Part shown: piece by piece, positions 1 through 9,110 of the stretch
Numbering within the stretch: position 1 is the first letter of the stretch
How the letters are laid out: every line of letters starts with the position of its first letter
From: Kribbella kalugense
Lineage (GTDB): Bacteria > Actinomycetota > Actinomycetes > Propionibacteriales > Kribbellaceae
DNA: 64,000 bases
Direction of reading: 5' to 3'
NCBI RefSeq assembly: GCF_004365875.1
Contig: NZ_SODF01000003.1
Span: 169,666-233,665 of the forward strand
Translations under genes and position numbers: made by a program
The notes under the pieces: generated by a model
Database searches by the model: none
What the model saw: the letters and a program-made list of their open reading frames with translations, nothing else
Told to the model about the DNA's origin: nothing

Positions 1-273
1 GCCGGGACGCTGGCTCGACGCCGAGGCCGGGTGCTGGCCGGGTGCTGGGGCGGGCGAACGTGGCGGGGTTGCGCGGTTGGCTATGACCGTTGGGTCGTTG
101 GGACCGGGCGTCAGGATCGTGGCGTCGTTGGGGGCTGGGGTTATGACGGTGGTGTCCTGGGATGGGGTGTGGGTTGTGGGGTCTTCTTCGGGGGAGGCGG
201 GGTGGCGTGGGGGGCGTTGGATGGGGATGGGGCGGGCGTCTTCGGAGTATGGGTCTTGGTCTCGGGTGGTCAT
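1..273 (-). CDS. Partial proline-rich ORF downstream of iolC
   Basis: The minus strand is open from an ATG at 273 to the window edge (91 codons, no stop). The ATG overlaps the iolC stop (ATGA), so it is translationally coupled to the inositol operon. The visible N-terminus is low-complexity and rich in Pro, Thr, Asp and Arg, with an imperfect internal repeat (TPAPNDATIL followed by TPGPNDPTVI). No domain is visible in this part, so I assign no function. In other actinobacterial iol clusters the gene after iolC is often an aldolase or iolB; a Pro-rich extension before such a domain is possible but is inference. The coupling argues that it is real; the low complexity argues for caution. Confidence 0.55.
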   Translation of the reverse strand, partial: MTTRDQDPYSEDARPIPIQRPPRHPASPEEDPTTHTPSQDTTVITPAPNDATILTPGPNDPTVIANRATPPRSPAPAPGQHPASASSQRPG

Positions 274-1211
274 GCTTCGCCTCCCAGTTGGGAGAAGACT
301 TCTTCGGTCGTGGGCATGGCGGTGGAGCATTCGAGGCGGGAGGCGACGATCGCCCCGGCCGTGTTGGCGAAGCGGATGATCTTCTCGAGTGGCCAACCGG
401 ACAACAGTCCGTGACACAAAGCCCCGCCGAAACCGTCGCCGGCGCCTAAGCCGTTGACCACCTCGACCGGGAACGGCGGTACCTCGACACGCTCGTCCCG
501 AGTGCGAGCGAGCGTGCCGCGCGGGCCTTGCTTCACGACCGCCAACTCCAACCCGCGATCCAGAAGCGCCTGCGCCGCCTTGTCGGGATCGGTCTCGCCG
601 ACGGCGACCTCGCACTCCTCACGGTTGCCGACGGCAACCGTGCAGTACTCCAGGGCCCGCGACACCTGCTCGTGCGCCTCGCTCGGGTCCGCCCAGAACA
701 TCGGGCGGTAGTCCAGGTCCAGTACCGTGATCGGCTTCCGGCCCCGGGTTTCCCAGGCGGCGAAGTGCGCCGAGCGGGACGGCTCGGCGGAGAGACCGGT
801 CACCGTGGACCAGTAGATCCGCGCGTCCCGGATCGCGTCGAGGTCGAGTTCCGACGGGTTGATGACCAGGTCGGGCGCCTTCGGGAAGCGGTAGAAGTAC
901 AGCGGGAAGTTGTCCGGCGGGAAGATCTCGCAGAACGTGATCGGCGTCGGCAGTCCGTCGACCGGCGTCACGAACCGGTCGTCGACGCCGAGTTCGAGCA
1001 GCGTGCGGTGGATGAACGTGCCGAACGGATCGTTCCCCGTCCGGCTGATCACCGCCGTCTTCCGCCCGTGCCGCGCTGCCGCCACCGCCACGTTCGTCGC
1101 GCTCCCACCGAGGAACTTCCCGAACGAGGTGACATCCTCCAGATGCGTTCCGAGCTGAAGCGGGTACAGGTCGACCCCGATCCGCCCGATCGTCAGTACG
1201 TCGTCCACCAT
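270..1211 (-). CDS. iolC: 5-dehydro-2-deoxygluconokinase (IolC), PfkB family
   Basis: A 313-residue PfkB-type sugar kinase that would phosphorylate 5-dehydro-2-deoxy-D-gluconate in myo-inositol breakdown. The N-terminal TIGRIGVDLYP segment and FGKFLGGSATNVAVAAARHG are typical of IolC. The second PfkB signature is present near residue 250 as NGLGAGDGFGGAL, with GAGD supplying the anion hole and catalytic Asp. Length matches the family. The ATG at 1211 has a purine-rich GGGATGG upstream. It lies 34 nt after the isomerase-like gene and overlaps the next ORF by ATGA, so it is inside one operon with iolG. Ribokinase or fructokinase is the alternative, but the IolC-type N-terminus and inositol neighbours make this call firm. 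Confidence 0.9.
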   Translation of the reverse strand: MVDDVLTIGRIGVDLYPLQLGTHLEDVTSFGKFLGGSATNVAVAAARHGRKTAVISRTGNDPFGTFIHRTLLELGVDDRFVTPVDGLPTPITFCEIFPPDNFPLYFYRFPKAPDLVINPSELDLDAIRDARIYWSTVTGLSAEPSRSAHFAAWETRGRKPITVLDLDYRPMFWADPSEAHEQVSRALEYCTVAVGNREECEVAVGETDPDKAAQALLDRGLELAVVKQGPRGTLARTRDERVEVPPFPVEVVNGLGAGDGFGGALCHGLLSGWPLEKIIRFANTAGAIVASRLECSTAMPTTEEVFSQLGGEA

Positions 1212-1245
1212 CAGACCATCCCATCCGCGCGGGTCGGAGCAAACG

Positions 1246-2130
1246 TCATCGCACGGCCGTCACGATCGACTGCAGGTGCGCGATGCTGGCACGTACGTCG
1301 GCCACCGGCCCCTCGTCGGTGGGCCGGGACTGGAGGATGGTGTCCTGTTCGAGGACGTACCAGCCGGTGTAGCCGGAGCTCTCCAGCGTGCCGATGATCG
1401 TCGTGATGTCGATGTCCCCGTCGCCCAGCGGGCGATACATACCTTGCCGTACGGCGTCCGTGTAGGTGACCTCACCGGACTGGACTCGAGCCGCCCATGA
1501 GGCGTCCACGTCCTTCAAATGGGTGTGGCGGATGCGGTCCGTGTGATTCACGGCGAGCGCAACCGGATCGACCCCGCCGATCAACAGATGGCCGGTGTCC
1601 AGCGCCAAGCCGATCGACGAACCGCTCAGGACGCGGTCGACATCGCCCGCATTCTCGACCATCGTGCCGACATGCGGGTGAATCGTCGCCAGGACTCCAC
1701 GATCGGCCGCCAGCGCAGACAGCTTGTCGAGGTTGGCGAGCAACGTGGCCCAACCAGACGAGTCCAGCACCGGCCGGTCGTCGTACCCATCCCGACCGGT
1801 CGCGGCAGCGAGGACCAGCGTGCCGGCGCCGGCGGCCACAAACCCTTCGAGTGCGGCAGCAACCTCAGGCGAAGGGTCGTACGACGGATCGTGCAGGACG
1901 ACCGGTACGAATCCGCCGACCGCCCGAAGACCCACGTCTGCAAGGGTTTTCGCCTTGTCTGAAGGATCGTCCGGGAGGAACCCGTCCGGCCCGAACTCGG
2001 TCGCGGCCAGTCCGACCGCACGCATCTCGGCGAGGACGGTCTCGACGTCGTACTGCCATCCCCAGCCCGGAACCTCGGACACACCCCACGAGATCGGCGC
2101 ACCGGCGATCCGGCCAGAAAACTCAGTCAT
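1246..2130 (-). CDS. Sugar phosphate isomerase/epimerase family protein, probable inosose dehydratase (IolE-like)
   Basis: TIM-barrel protein of the AP-endonuclease-2 superfamily, 294 residues. The N-terminal GAPISWGVSEVPGWGW resembles IolE/IolH proteins. Likely metal-binding and catalytic positions are visible in TIHPHVGTMVE, ALDTGHLLIGGVDP, RHTHLKDVD and the C-terminal YVLEQD. In the inositol pathway it would dehydrate 2-keto-myo-inositol, the step after IolG; an IolH/IolI isomerase role is the alternative, hence no symbol. I chose the ATG at 2130 because GAGGGG lies 5 nt upstream; an in-frame TTG one codon earlier is too close to that site. It follows the iolG stop by 9 nt, in the same operon. 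Confidence 0.8.
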   Translation of the reverse strand: MTEFSGRIAGAPISWGVSEVPGWGWQYDVETVLAEMRAVGLAATEFGPDGFLPDDPSDKAKTLADVGLRAVGGFVPVVLHDPSYDPSPEVAAALEGFVAAGAGTLVLAAATGRDGYDDRPVLDSSGWATLLANLDKLSALAADRGVLATIHPHVGTMVENAGDVDRVLSGSSIGLALDTGHLLIGGVDPVALAVNHTDRIRHTHLKDVDASWAARVQSGEVTYTDAVRQGMYRPLGDGDIDITTIIGTLESSGYTGWYVLEQDTILQSRPTDEGPVADVRASIAHLQSIVTAVR

Positions 2131-2139
2131 CAAATCCCC

Positions 2140-3126
2140 TCAGAGCGTGACGATGCGGTTCTCGTGCCGGGACAGTTCGCAGGCGTCGGCGATCCGGAAC
2201 GCGGCCAGCGCATCCCGGACCGTGCACGGCACTTCGCGACGCCCGGCGACGACCTCGGTGAAGGCGGTCAGCTCGGCGACGTACGCCGGCTGGAAGCGAT
2301 CCATGAACGTCATATGCGGCTTCCCGTCCGGGAAACTGACGCCCGGTTCGGCGGATCTAAGCGCGGTGTGGGAGTCGAGCCCGACGGCGATCGAGCCGAG
2401 GCTGCCGTGCAGTTCCATCCGTACGTCGTGACCCGCGCCGTTGTACCGCGTCCCGCTCACCGCGACGAACGTGCTGTCATCCAGCGTGAGCAGAGCCGCC
2501 GCCGAGTCCACGTCGCCGTACTCACCGAAGAACGCCTCGCCCCGGTTCGCCCCGGTTGCGTAGACGCTGACGACCTCGCGACCGGTCACGTACCGGATGA
2601 TGTCGAAGTCGTGCACGGTGCAGTCCCGGAAGAATCCGCCGCTCTGCGGGATGTACTCACGGTGTGGCGGGAAGGCATCGTTCGTGTTGGACCGGATGTG
2701 GTGGACGAACCCCAGCTCACCCGACTCCACCGCCGCCCGCGCAGCCTGGTAGCCGACGTCGAACCGCCGCTGGAAACCGATGTGTACCGGGACGGAAGAC
2801 GCCTCGACCAACGCGACCACCTGCGAGGTCTCCGCCAGGTCCAGCGCCACCGGCTTCTCGCAGAACGTTGGTACGCCGGCCGCGACGCCCGCCGCAATCA
2901 GCTCCGCATGCGCCGACGTCGCCGCCGCGATCACGAACCCGTCCACGCCGCTGCCGAGCAACCGCTCGACGTCCGGCGCGAACTCGAGGCCCAGCTCCTT
3001 CGCGACCGCCTCGGCCCGGGCGGGGTCCGCGTCGGCGACGACCACCTGATCCACCGCCGGCAAATTCTTGAGCGTCGCGGCGTGGAACGCCCCGATCCGC
3101 CCGACCCCGACCAACCCGATCCGCAT
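2140..3126 (-). CDS. iolG: myo-Inositol 2-dehydrogenase (IolG), Gfo/Idh/MocA family
   Basis: NAD(P)-dependent oxidoreductase, 328 residues, oxidising myo-inositol to 2-keto-myo-inositol. The Rossmann fold opens with RIGLVGVGRIGAFHAATL; the family EKP motif appears as FCEKPVALDL; the catalytic block GGFFRDCTVHDFDIIRYV has the Asp/His pair typical of IolG. The start at 3126 is supported by GAGAGG 8 nt upstream and by the family N-terminus; a longer reading adds 30 Arg-rich residues with no homology character. It is the first gene of the minus-strand inositol operon, diverging from the GntR gene across a 275-nt spacer. Scyllo-inositol specificity cannot be excluded from sequence. Confidence 0.88.
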   Translation of the reverse strand: MRIGLVGVGRIGAFHAATLKNLPAVDQVVVADADPARAEAVAKELGLEFAPDVERLLGSGVDGFVIAAATSAHAELIAAGVAAGVPTFCEKPVALDLAETSQVVALVEASSVPVHIGFQRRFDVGYQAARAAVESGELGFVHHIRSNTNDAFPPHREYIPQSGGFFRDCTVHDFDIIRYVTGREVVSVYATGANRGEAFFGEYGDVDSAAALLTLDDSTFVAVSGTRYNGAGHDVRMELHGSLGSIAVGLDSHTALRSAEPGVSFPDGKPHMTFMDRFQPAYVAELTAFTEVVAGRREVPCTVRDALAAFRIADACELSRHENRIVTL

Positions 3127-3319
3127 CCGCGCAGCCTCTCTCGAAGTACAGGCGCGCCACGACCCGGCGACGCGCTGGTTGCCGTCAGCTTTCCGGGCGC
3201 GTACCGGGGGTGTCAATACTTTGTTAACACATTCTCACGTCGGGACATACTGACACCACAGTTGTAGCATCCGCTCATGAATGCGGTGCTTTTGGCCGGG
3301 CCTCCGGCGCCGGCGTGGT
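3127..3319. promoter_or_regulatory. Divergent iolG/gntR control region with an interrupted inverted repeat
   Basis: The spacer holds an inverted repeat: GGTGTCAATAC at 3209-3219 and ATACTGACACC at 3247-3257 (9 of 11 positions pair), with an AT-richer stretch containing TTGTTAACAC between them. TTGACA-like hexamers are embedded in the arms. GntR/UTRA proteins bind palindromes in such divergent regions, so this is the best candidate operator for the inositol regulator. Which arm serves which promoter is not clear. Confidence 0.5.
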
Positions 3320-3404
3320 CATGGGGCTGTAACTCCCGGCCTTCCCTCGTCGCTCCGGTCGCTTCGCTCCCTGCGTTCCTCAGTCCAGGCCGGGAGGCCC
3401 CATG
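3320..3404. repeat. Palindromic element spanning the gntR leader, RBS and start codon
   Basis: An 85-bp element with perfect terminal inverted repeats CATGGGGC (3320-3327) and GCCCCATG (3397-3404), and a second perfect pair CTCCCGGCC (3333-3341) and GGCCGGGAG (3388-3396). The core is a C/T-rich run of short TCGCTCC-like units. The gntR Shine-Dalgarno sequence (GGGAGG, 3392-3397) and ATG (3402) lie in the right arm. It looks like a REP- or MITE-like repeat, or a leader hairpin that hides the RBS. Confidence 0.6.
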
Positions 3405-4136
3405 ACCCTGCCCATCCAGCTTGATCGGTCCAGCCCGGTTCCGCTGTACCACCAGCTGGCCGAGCAGCTGACCGCCGCGATCACCGACGGCCGGTTGCGG
3501 CCGGGTGATGCGTTCGAGAATGAGATCGGGATGTCCGACCGGCTCAGCCTGTCCCGCCCGACCGTACGGCGGGCGATCTCCGAGCTGGTCAACCAGGGTC
3601 TGCTGGTCCGCCGCCGCGGCATCGGCACCACGGTTGCGAACCAGATGGTGCACCGCAAGGCCGAGTTGACCAGCCTGTACGACGACCTCGCCCGAGAGGG
3701 TCGTACCCCGCGGACCGAGGTGCTGTCCCTCGACTGCGAGGCGCACGACGACCGCGCCGCCGCCGTCCTCGAACTCCCGCCCAGCACGCCGCTCGTCGCG
3801 ATCGTCCGGCTCCGCTACGCCAACGATCTCCCGCTCGCGATCATGCGCAACTGGTTGCCCCCGGCCCTCAACGACCTCACCCTCGAGCAACTCACGAGCG
3901 ACGGCCTGTACGCCGTACTCCGGGCTCGCGGTATCCGCCCGACGGTCGCCCGCCAGCGCATCGGCGCCCGCAACGCGACCGCCGAGGAACGCCGAACCCT
4001 GCACATGTCCAAGGCCGAACCCCTCATCACCATGACCCGCTCGGCGTACGCCGCCGACGGCTCACCGGTCGAGTACGGCAACCACTGCTACCGAGCTGAC
4101 CAGTACTCCGTCGACGTCGTCGTCTCCGAACGCTAG
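3402..4136 (+). CDS. GntR family regulator with UTRA domain (HutC type), probable inositol regulator
   Basis: Transcription factor of 244 residues. The winged helix at about 12-75 (PVPLYHQLAEQLTAAI, then SRPTVRRAISELVNQGLLVRRRGIGT) is classic GntR; residues about 90-240 form the UTRA ligand-binding domain, ending in PVEYGNHCYRADQYSV. It diverges from iolG, so a repressor of the inositol operon released by a pathway intermediate is the simplest role (inference from position). The start is fixed by GGGAGG upstream, although that site is within a palindromic stem. Its stop overlaps the glutamate dehydrogenase stop on the other strand at 4133-4136, leaving no room for a separate terminator. Confidence 0.88.
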   Translation: MTLPIQLDRSSPVPLYHQLAEQLTAAITDGRLRPGDAFENEIGMSDRLSLSRPTVRRAISELVNQGLLVRRRGIGTTVANQMVHRKAELTSLYDDLAREGRTPRTEVLSLDCEAHDDRAAAVLELPPSTPLVAIVRLRYANDLPLAIMRNWLPPALNDLTLEQLTSDGLYAVLRARGIRPTVARQRIGARNATAEERRTLHMSKAEPLITMTRSAYAADGSPVEYGNHCYRADQYSVDVVVSER

Positions 4137-7100
4137 GCCTGGTTGACGATCAGGGTGCGGACGAGGCGAAGTCCCACTGAGAGCTGAGCGAGTTCGGGGC
4201 CTTCGGTTTCGACGATCTCCTCCAGCATCGAGGCTGCCCGGGACAGGGCTACTGCGTTCTGGTCCTGCCAGGTGATGACTCGGTCTTCGGGCTCGGCCGA
4301 CGCGTCGGTGGTGGCAAGCACCTGGTGGGTGAGGCGGGCGTGGACGGCGTGCAGGTCGTCGCGGAGCGCGGCGCGGGCCATCGTCTGCCACCGGTCGGTG
4401 CGCGGCAGGGCGATGATCCGCTCCAGGAAGCGGCCGAGTTGCAGCCGCTCACCGAGCGCGAAGTGGACCTTGGCGACCTCGAGGATGTCGATGTCGTCGC
4501 GGGACGCGGTCTCGACGATGCCGAGGCCGGCGTACGCCGGAGGCAGTACGGCGATCCGAGTAGCGAAATCGTCCGAAACCCCCTTCTGCACAAGGCTTTC
4601 CCGGCGCTGCTCGAACAGGGCCAGCTCGCGACCCCGCAGTACCTCAGGCAGCGCGTTGGTCAGCTTCGCGATCCCCGGACCGAAGAACTCGATGAGCTCC
4701 TCGATGTCGACCGGAGGCCGTCGGTTGCTGACCAGCCAGCGGGTCGCGCGCTCGACCAGCGTCCGGGTCTCCAGCCGCATGTGGGTCTGGGTCTCGGCGT
4801 CGACGATGTTGTCCAGGTCAGCGTTGCGGGCCAGCAGTTCGGGCTGCGAGAAGATCCGCGAGGCGGCCAGGTTCGCCCGGACCACATCCTCGACGGTCCC
4901 GCCGGTCTCCAGCGAGAGCCGGTGGTACGCCGTGATGCCGGACGTGTTCACGAACTCGTTGACCACCTGCGTCGTGATGATCTCGCGGCGCAGCTGGTGG
5001 CTCTGGATCTGGTCACCGAACCGCTCCTGGATCGCCTTCGGGAAGTAGCTGGCCAGCTTGTGCTTCAGGAACGGGTCGTCCGGAAGCGAGGTCTTCAGCA
5101 GCTCCGCTTCCATCACGATCTTGCTGTAGGCAATCAATACCGACAGCTCCGGCGAGGTCAGCCCACGCCCCTCCGCCTTACGCCGCTTGAACTCCGTGAC
5201 GCTCGGCAGGAACTCCAGCTCGCGGTCGAGCAGTCCTTGCCTCTCCAGCCGCCGCACCCAGTCCTGGTGGACGTGCATGAGCGCCGCCGCTTGCGCGCTC
5301 GCGTTGGCGAGGGCGATGTTCTGCCGGTAGTTGCTCTTCAGCACCAGCGCGCCGACCTCGTCGGTCATCGACGCGATGATGTCGTTGCGCTGCTTCTCGG
5401 TCAGATCGCCGTCAGCAACCACCTTGTCCAGCAGGATCTTGATGTTCACCTCGTGGTCGGAGGTGTCCACGCCGGCCACGTTGTCGATGAAGTCGGTGTT
5501 GATCCGGCCGCCGGCTTGGGCGTACTCGATCCGGCCCAGCTGGGTGAAGCCGAGGTTGCCGCCCTCACCGACCGCGCGGGCCCGCAGCTCGGAGCCGTTG
5601 ATCCGGATCGGGTCGTTGGCCTTGTCGCCGACGTCGGCGTTGGACTCGCCGGCCGACTTCACGTAGGTGCCGATGCCGCCGTTCCAGAACAGGTCGACCG
5701 GCGCCTTCAGGATCGCGTTCATCAGCTCGGCCGGCGTCAGCGTCGCCGGGCTGCCCTCGATCCCGAGCGCTTCGCGAACCTCGGTGGAGATCGGGATCGC
5801 CTTGTCGGTCCGCGGGAAGATGCCGCCACCGGCCGAGATCAGCTCCCGGTTGTAGTCCGCCCAGGACGACCGCGGCAGCTCGAACAGCCGCCGCCGCTCG
5901 GGGAACGACGTGGCCGCGTCCGGGGTCGGGTCGAGGAAGATGTGCCGGTGGTCGAAGGCCGCAACCAGGCGGATGTGCTCCGACAGCAGCATCCCGTTGC
6001 CGAACACGTCACCGGACATGTCGCCGACACCGACGACGGTGAAGTCCTCGTTCTGGCAGTCGTGGCCCATTTCGCGGAAGTGCCGCTTGACCGACTCCCA
6101 GGCGCCGCGGGCGGTGATGCCCATCACCTTGTGGTCGTAGCCGACCGAGCCGCCGGACGCGAACGCGTCACCCAGCCAGAAGCCGTAGTCCTTCGCGACT
6201 CCGTTCGCGATGTCCGAGAACGTCGCCGTACCCTTGTCCGCGGCAACGACCAGGTAGGCGTCGTCACCGTCGTACCGCACCACGTCGCGAGGCGGAACGA
6301 TGTCACCGGCAACGATATTGTCGGTGATGTCCAGCAGCCCGGAAATAAAGGTCTTGTACGACGCGATGCCCTCGGCCAGCCAGGCGTCCCGGTCGACCGA
6401 AGGATCCGGCAGCTGCTTGGCGTAGAACCCACCTTTCGCACCGACCGGCACGATCACCGAGTTCTTCACCATCTGCGCCTTGACCAGGCCGAGCACCTCG
6501 GTCCGGAAATCCTCCCGCCGGTCGGACCAGCGCAGCCCGCCGCGCGCGACCGCGCCGAACCGCAGGTGCACACCCTCGACCTTCGGCGAGTAGACGAAGA
6601 TCTCGTACGCCGGCCGCGGCTGCGGCAGGTCCGGGATCGCCTTCGGCTCCAGCTTCAGCGAGAGGTACGAGCGTGGTTGTCCGTCCGCATCCGGCTGGAA
6701 GTAGTTCGTCCGCAGCGTCGCCTTCATAACGGTCAGGTACGACCGCAGGATCCGGTCCTCGTCCAGGCTCTGCACAGTGTCCAGCGCGGCCAGGATCTCC
6801 TTCTCCAGCTGGTCCGTCCGCATGGTCCGGTCCGGGTCGTCAGCCGGTCCGCGGGCCGGGTCGAAGCTGGCCTCGAAGAGCTGGACGAGCAGCTTCGCGA
6901 CGTCCACGTGGTTCAGGAAGGTGTTCTGGATGTAGTCCTGGCTGAACGGCGTACCGCCCTGGCGGATGTAACGCTGGTACGCGCGCAGGATCGAGACCTG
7001 CCGCCAGCTGAGGCTGCCGCGCAGCACCAGCGCGTTCAGCTTGTCGGACTCGGCCTTGCCCTGCCAGACCGCCTGGAACGTGTCGGAGAACAGCTTGCGC

Positions 7101-8995
7101 AGCTCCTCGCGCTCCTCGGTGTCCACCGGCGCCTTCAGGCCGAAGTCGTAGATGTAGGCCATCACGCCGTCGTCGCAGCGGATCTCGTACGGCCGCTCGT
7201 CGATCACCTCGACACCCATCGCGGTCAGGTGCGGCAGCACCTGCGACAGCGACAGCGCCGACCCGGTCCGGAAGACCTTGAAGCGACGCTCGCCCTCCCA
7301 CTCCTCGTCGATCGGGCTGTAGAGCGACATCGACAGACCGTTGTCGGCCGGCAGGCTCTCCAGGACACGTACGTCGTTGACCGCGACGCGGGCGTCGAAG
7401 TCCTCCTTGTACGCCTCCGGGAACGCGTGCGCGTACCGACGGAACAGCTTGGTCACGGCACCGTCGCCGCCCTGGGCGTGCAGTGCCGCGGTGAAGTCGT
7501 CCTCCCAGGCACGGGTCGCCTCGATCACCTGCTGCTCGAGCAGGTCCGCGTCGAACTCCCCGACCGTCTCGCCCTGCTTCATCCGGACCACGAAGTGCAC
7601 CCTGGCCAGCACGGACTCGGTGACGTAGGCGGCGTACGTGACCGACTCGGCGCCGATCGCGTCCTTCAGGATCTGCTGCATCTTCAGCCGGACCGCAGTG
7701 GTGTAGCGGTCGCGCGGCAGGTACACCAGGCAGGACAGGTAGCGGTTGTAGACATCACGCCGTACGAACAGCTTGACCGCACGCCGCTCCTGCAGGTGCA
7801 GCACCGACTGCACGATCGGCAGCAGGTCCTCCACCGGGGCCTGCAGCAGCTCGTCGCGCGGGTACGTCTCCAGTACGTCGAGGAGGCCCTTGCCGCTGTG
7901 GCTGTTCGGGTCGAAGCCGGTCAGGCGGAACAGCTCCAGCGCCTTGCGCCGCAGCACCGGCACCTGCATGACGCTCTCGGTGTACGCCGTCGACGAGAGC
8001 AGACCGATGAACCGGCACTCCCGGATCGCCTCGCCCTTCTCGTCGAACTGCTTGATCCCGACGTAGTCCAGGAAGGTCGACCGGTGCACGGTGGACCGCG
8101 AGTTCGCCTTGGTCAGGATCAGCAGCTTCTGCTCCTGGGCCTTCGCGCTCACCTCGGGCGGCAGCTTGCCGGAGCCGGGCTTCGGGTCCGGCCGGAGGAT
8201 GCCCAGTCCGGTCCCGGGCCGGCCGCGCAGGATGCCCTGCGTGCCCTCCATGGTGAAGTCGTACTCGCGGTATCCCAGGAAGGTGAAGTGCTCGTCGGCC
8301 AGCCACTCCAGCAGCTCGCGGGCCTCCTCCACCTCGTTCTCGGAGACCGGCAGACCGGTGGCGTTCAGCCCGGCGGCGATGCTGACCGCCTTCTCGTGCA
8401 TCTTCGGCCAGTCCTCGACCGCCTCACGGACGTCGTTCAGCACCTTGAGCAGCTCCTGCTCGAGGGCGCGGTGCTCGGCGACGTCCGCGATCCGCTCGAT
8501 CTCCAGGTGCATCCAGCTCTCGCGGACCAGGTCGTGCCCGTCCGCGGCGGTGCTGTCGTCCAGGACCTCCTGCAGCGTGCCGGCGACGTCACGGCGCACC
8601 ACGAACTGCGGGTGGATCAGCAGCTGCAGCTCGAGGCCGCGGTCGGTGATCGTCATCGAGGCGCTGTCGACCAGGAACGGCATGTCGTCGACGACGATCT
8701 CGACCACGGTCCGCCCGCTCGCGGACCAGCCGTGCTCCTCGAGGGTGGGGGTGAAGACGTGCACCTTCGCCGTACCCTGCGGGCGCGACATCGCGGACTT
8801 GTAGTGGTGCCGCGCGGCGCCCAGGCAGTCGTTCGGCTGGCGCTCGGCGACATCCTCGGCGGCGACGTGCCGGTAGTACTGCTCGAGGAACGTCCTCAGC
8901 TTGTCCGGGTCGACCAGTTTGTCGTGCCCATGGGTGCCCGCGGCCACCGCCTTGGCGAGCACATCTGCCTTCTGGACGTCCAGCTTGCTCTGCAT
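4133..8995 (-). CDS. gdh: Large NAD-specific glutamate dehydrogenase (about 180 kDa type)
   Basis: A 1620-residue protein matching the large NAD-GDH class known from Streptomyces and Pseudomonas, which oxidises glutamate to 2-oxoglutarate and ammonia. The first ~700 residues are the ACT-like regulatory half (for example HVFTPTLEEHGWSASGRTVV and FLGYREYDF). The catalytic core contains GGLRWSDRREDFRTEVLGL near residue 816 and VPVGAKGGFYAKQLPDP, followed by the dinucleotide segment VVGVGDMSGDVFGNGML. The ATG at 8995 is preferred over an ATG 22 codons upstream, because the extra residues are an Arg-rich tract and GGAGACGG lies upstream of 8995. It stands alone between the GntR gene and the redox operon. 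A long open frame on the opposite strand is a codon-bias shadow. Confidence 0.95.
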   Translation of the reverse strand: MQSKLDVQKADVLAKAVAAGTHGHDKLVDPDKLRTFLEQYYRHVAAEDVAERQPNDCLGAARHHYKSAMSRPQGTAKVHVFTPTLEEHGWSASGRTVVEIVVDDMPFLVDSASMTITDRGLELQLLIHPQFVVRRDVAGTLQEVLDDSTAADGHDLVRESWMHLEIERIADVAEHRALEQELLKVLNDVREAVEDWPKMHEKAVSIAAGLNATGLPVSENEVEEARELLEWLADEHFTFLGYREYDFTMEGTQGILRGRPGTGLGILRPDPKPGSGKLPPEVSAKAQEQKLLILTKANSRSTVHRSTFLDYVGIKQFDEKGEAIRECRFIGLLSSTAYTESVMQVPVLRRKALELFRLTGFDPNSHSGKGLLDVLETYPRDELLQAPVEDLLPIVQSVLHLQERRAVKLFVRRDVYNRYLSCLVYLPRDRYTTAVRLKMQQILKDAIGAESVTYAAYVTESVLARVHFVVRMKQGETVGEFDADLLEQQVIEATRAWEDDFTAALHAQGGDGAVTKLFRRYAHAFPEAYKEDFDARVAVNDVRVLESLPADNGLSMSLYSPIDEEWEGERRFKVFRTGSALSLSQVLPHLTAMGVEVIDERPYEIRCDDGVMAYIYDFGLKAPVDTEEREELRKLFSDTFQAVWQGKAESDKLNALVLRGSLSWRQVSILRAYQRYIRQGGTPFSQDYIQNTFLNHVDVAKLLVQLFEASFDPARGPADDPDRTMRTDQLEKEILAALDTVQSLDEDRILRSYLTVMKATLRTNYFQPDADGQPRSYLSLKLEPKAIPDLPQPRPAYEIFVYSPKVEGVHLRFGAVARGGLRWSDRREDFRTEVLGLVKAQMVKNSVIVPVGAKGGFYAKQLPDPSVDRDAWLAEGIASYKTFISGLLDITDNIVAGDIVPPRDVVRYDGDDAYLVVAADKGTATFSDIANGVAKDYGFWLGDAFASGGSVGYDHKVMGITARGAWESVKRHFREMGHDCQNEDFTVVGVGDMSGDVFGNGMLLSEHIRLVAAFDHRHIFLDPTPDAATSFPERRRLFELPRSSWADYNRELISAGGGIFPRTDKAIPISTEVREALGIEGSPATLTPAELMNAILKAPVDLFWNGGIGTYVKSAGESNADVGDKANDPIRINGSELRARAVGEGGNLGFTQLGRIEYAQAGGRINTDFIDNVAGVDTSDHEVNIKILLDKVVADGDLTEKQRNDIIASMTDEVGALVLKSNYRQNIALANASAQAAALMHVHQDWVRRLERQGLLDRELEFLPSVTEFKRRKAEGRGLTSPELSVLIAYSKIVMEAELLKTSLPDDPFLKHKLASYFPKAIQERFGDQIQSHQLRREIITTQVVNEFVNTSGITAYHRLSLETGGTVEDVVRANLAASRIFSQPELLARNADLDNIVDAETQTHMRLETRTLVERATRWLVSNRRPPVDIEELIEFFGPGIAKLTNALPEVLRGRELALFEQRRESLVQKGVSDDFATRIAVLPPAYAGLGIVETASRDDIDILEVAKVHFALGERLQLGRFLERIIALPRTDRWQTMARAALRDDLHAVHARLTHQVLATTDASAEPEDRVITWQDQNAVALSRAASMLEEIVETEGPELAQLSVGLRLVRTLIVNQA

Positions 8996-9110
8996 TCCCC
9001 ACCGTCTCCACACGTGACTTCGGCGTCGCTCTCGCCGGACCGCACGACGTTGTGCAGTCACTCAGAGATTAGTCCACCTTTGTCACTGGTGTGGTGTCGG
9101 GACGGGCCTG

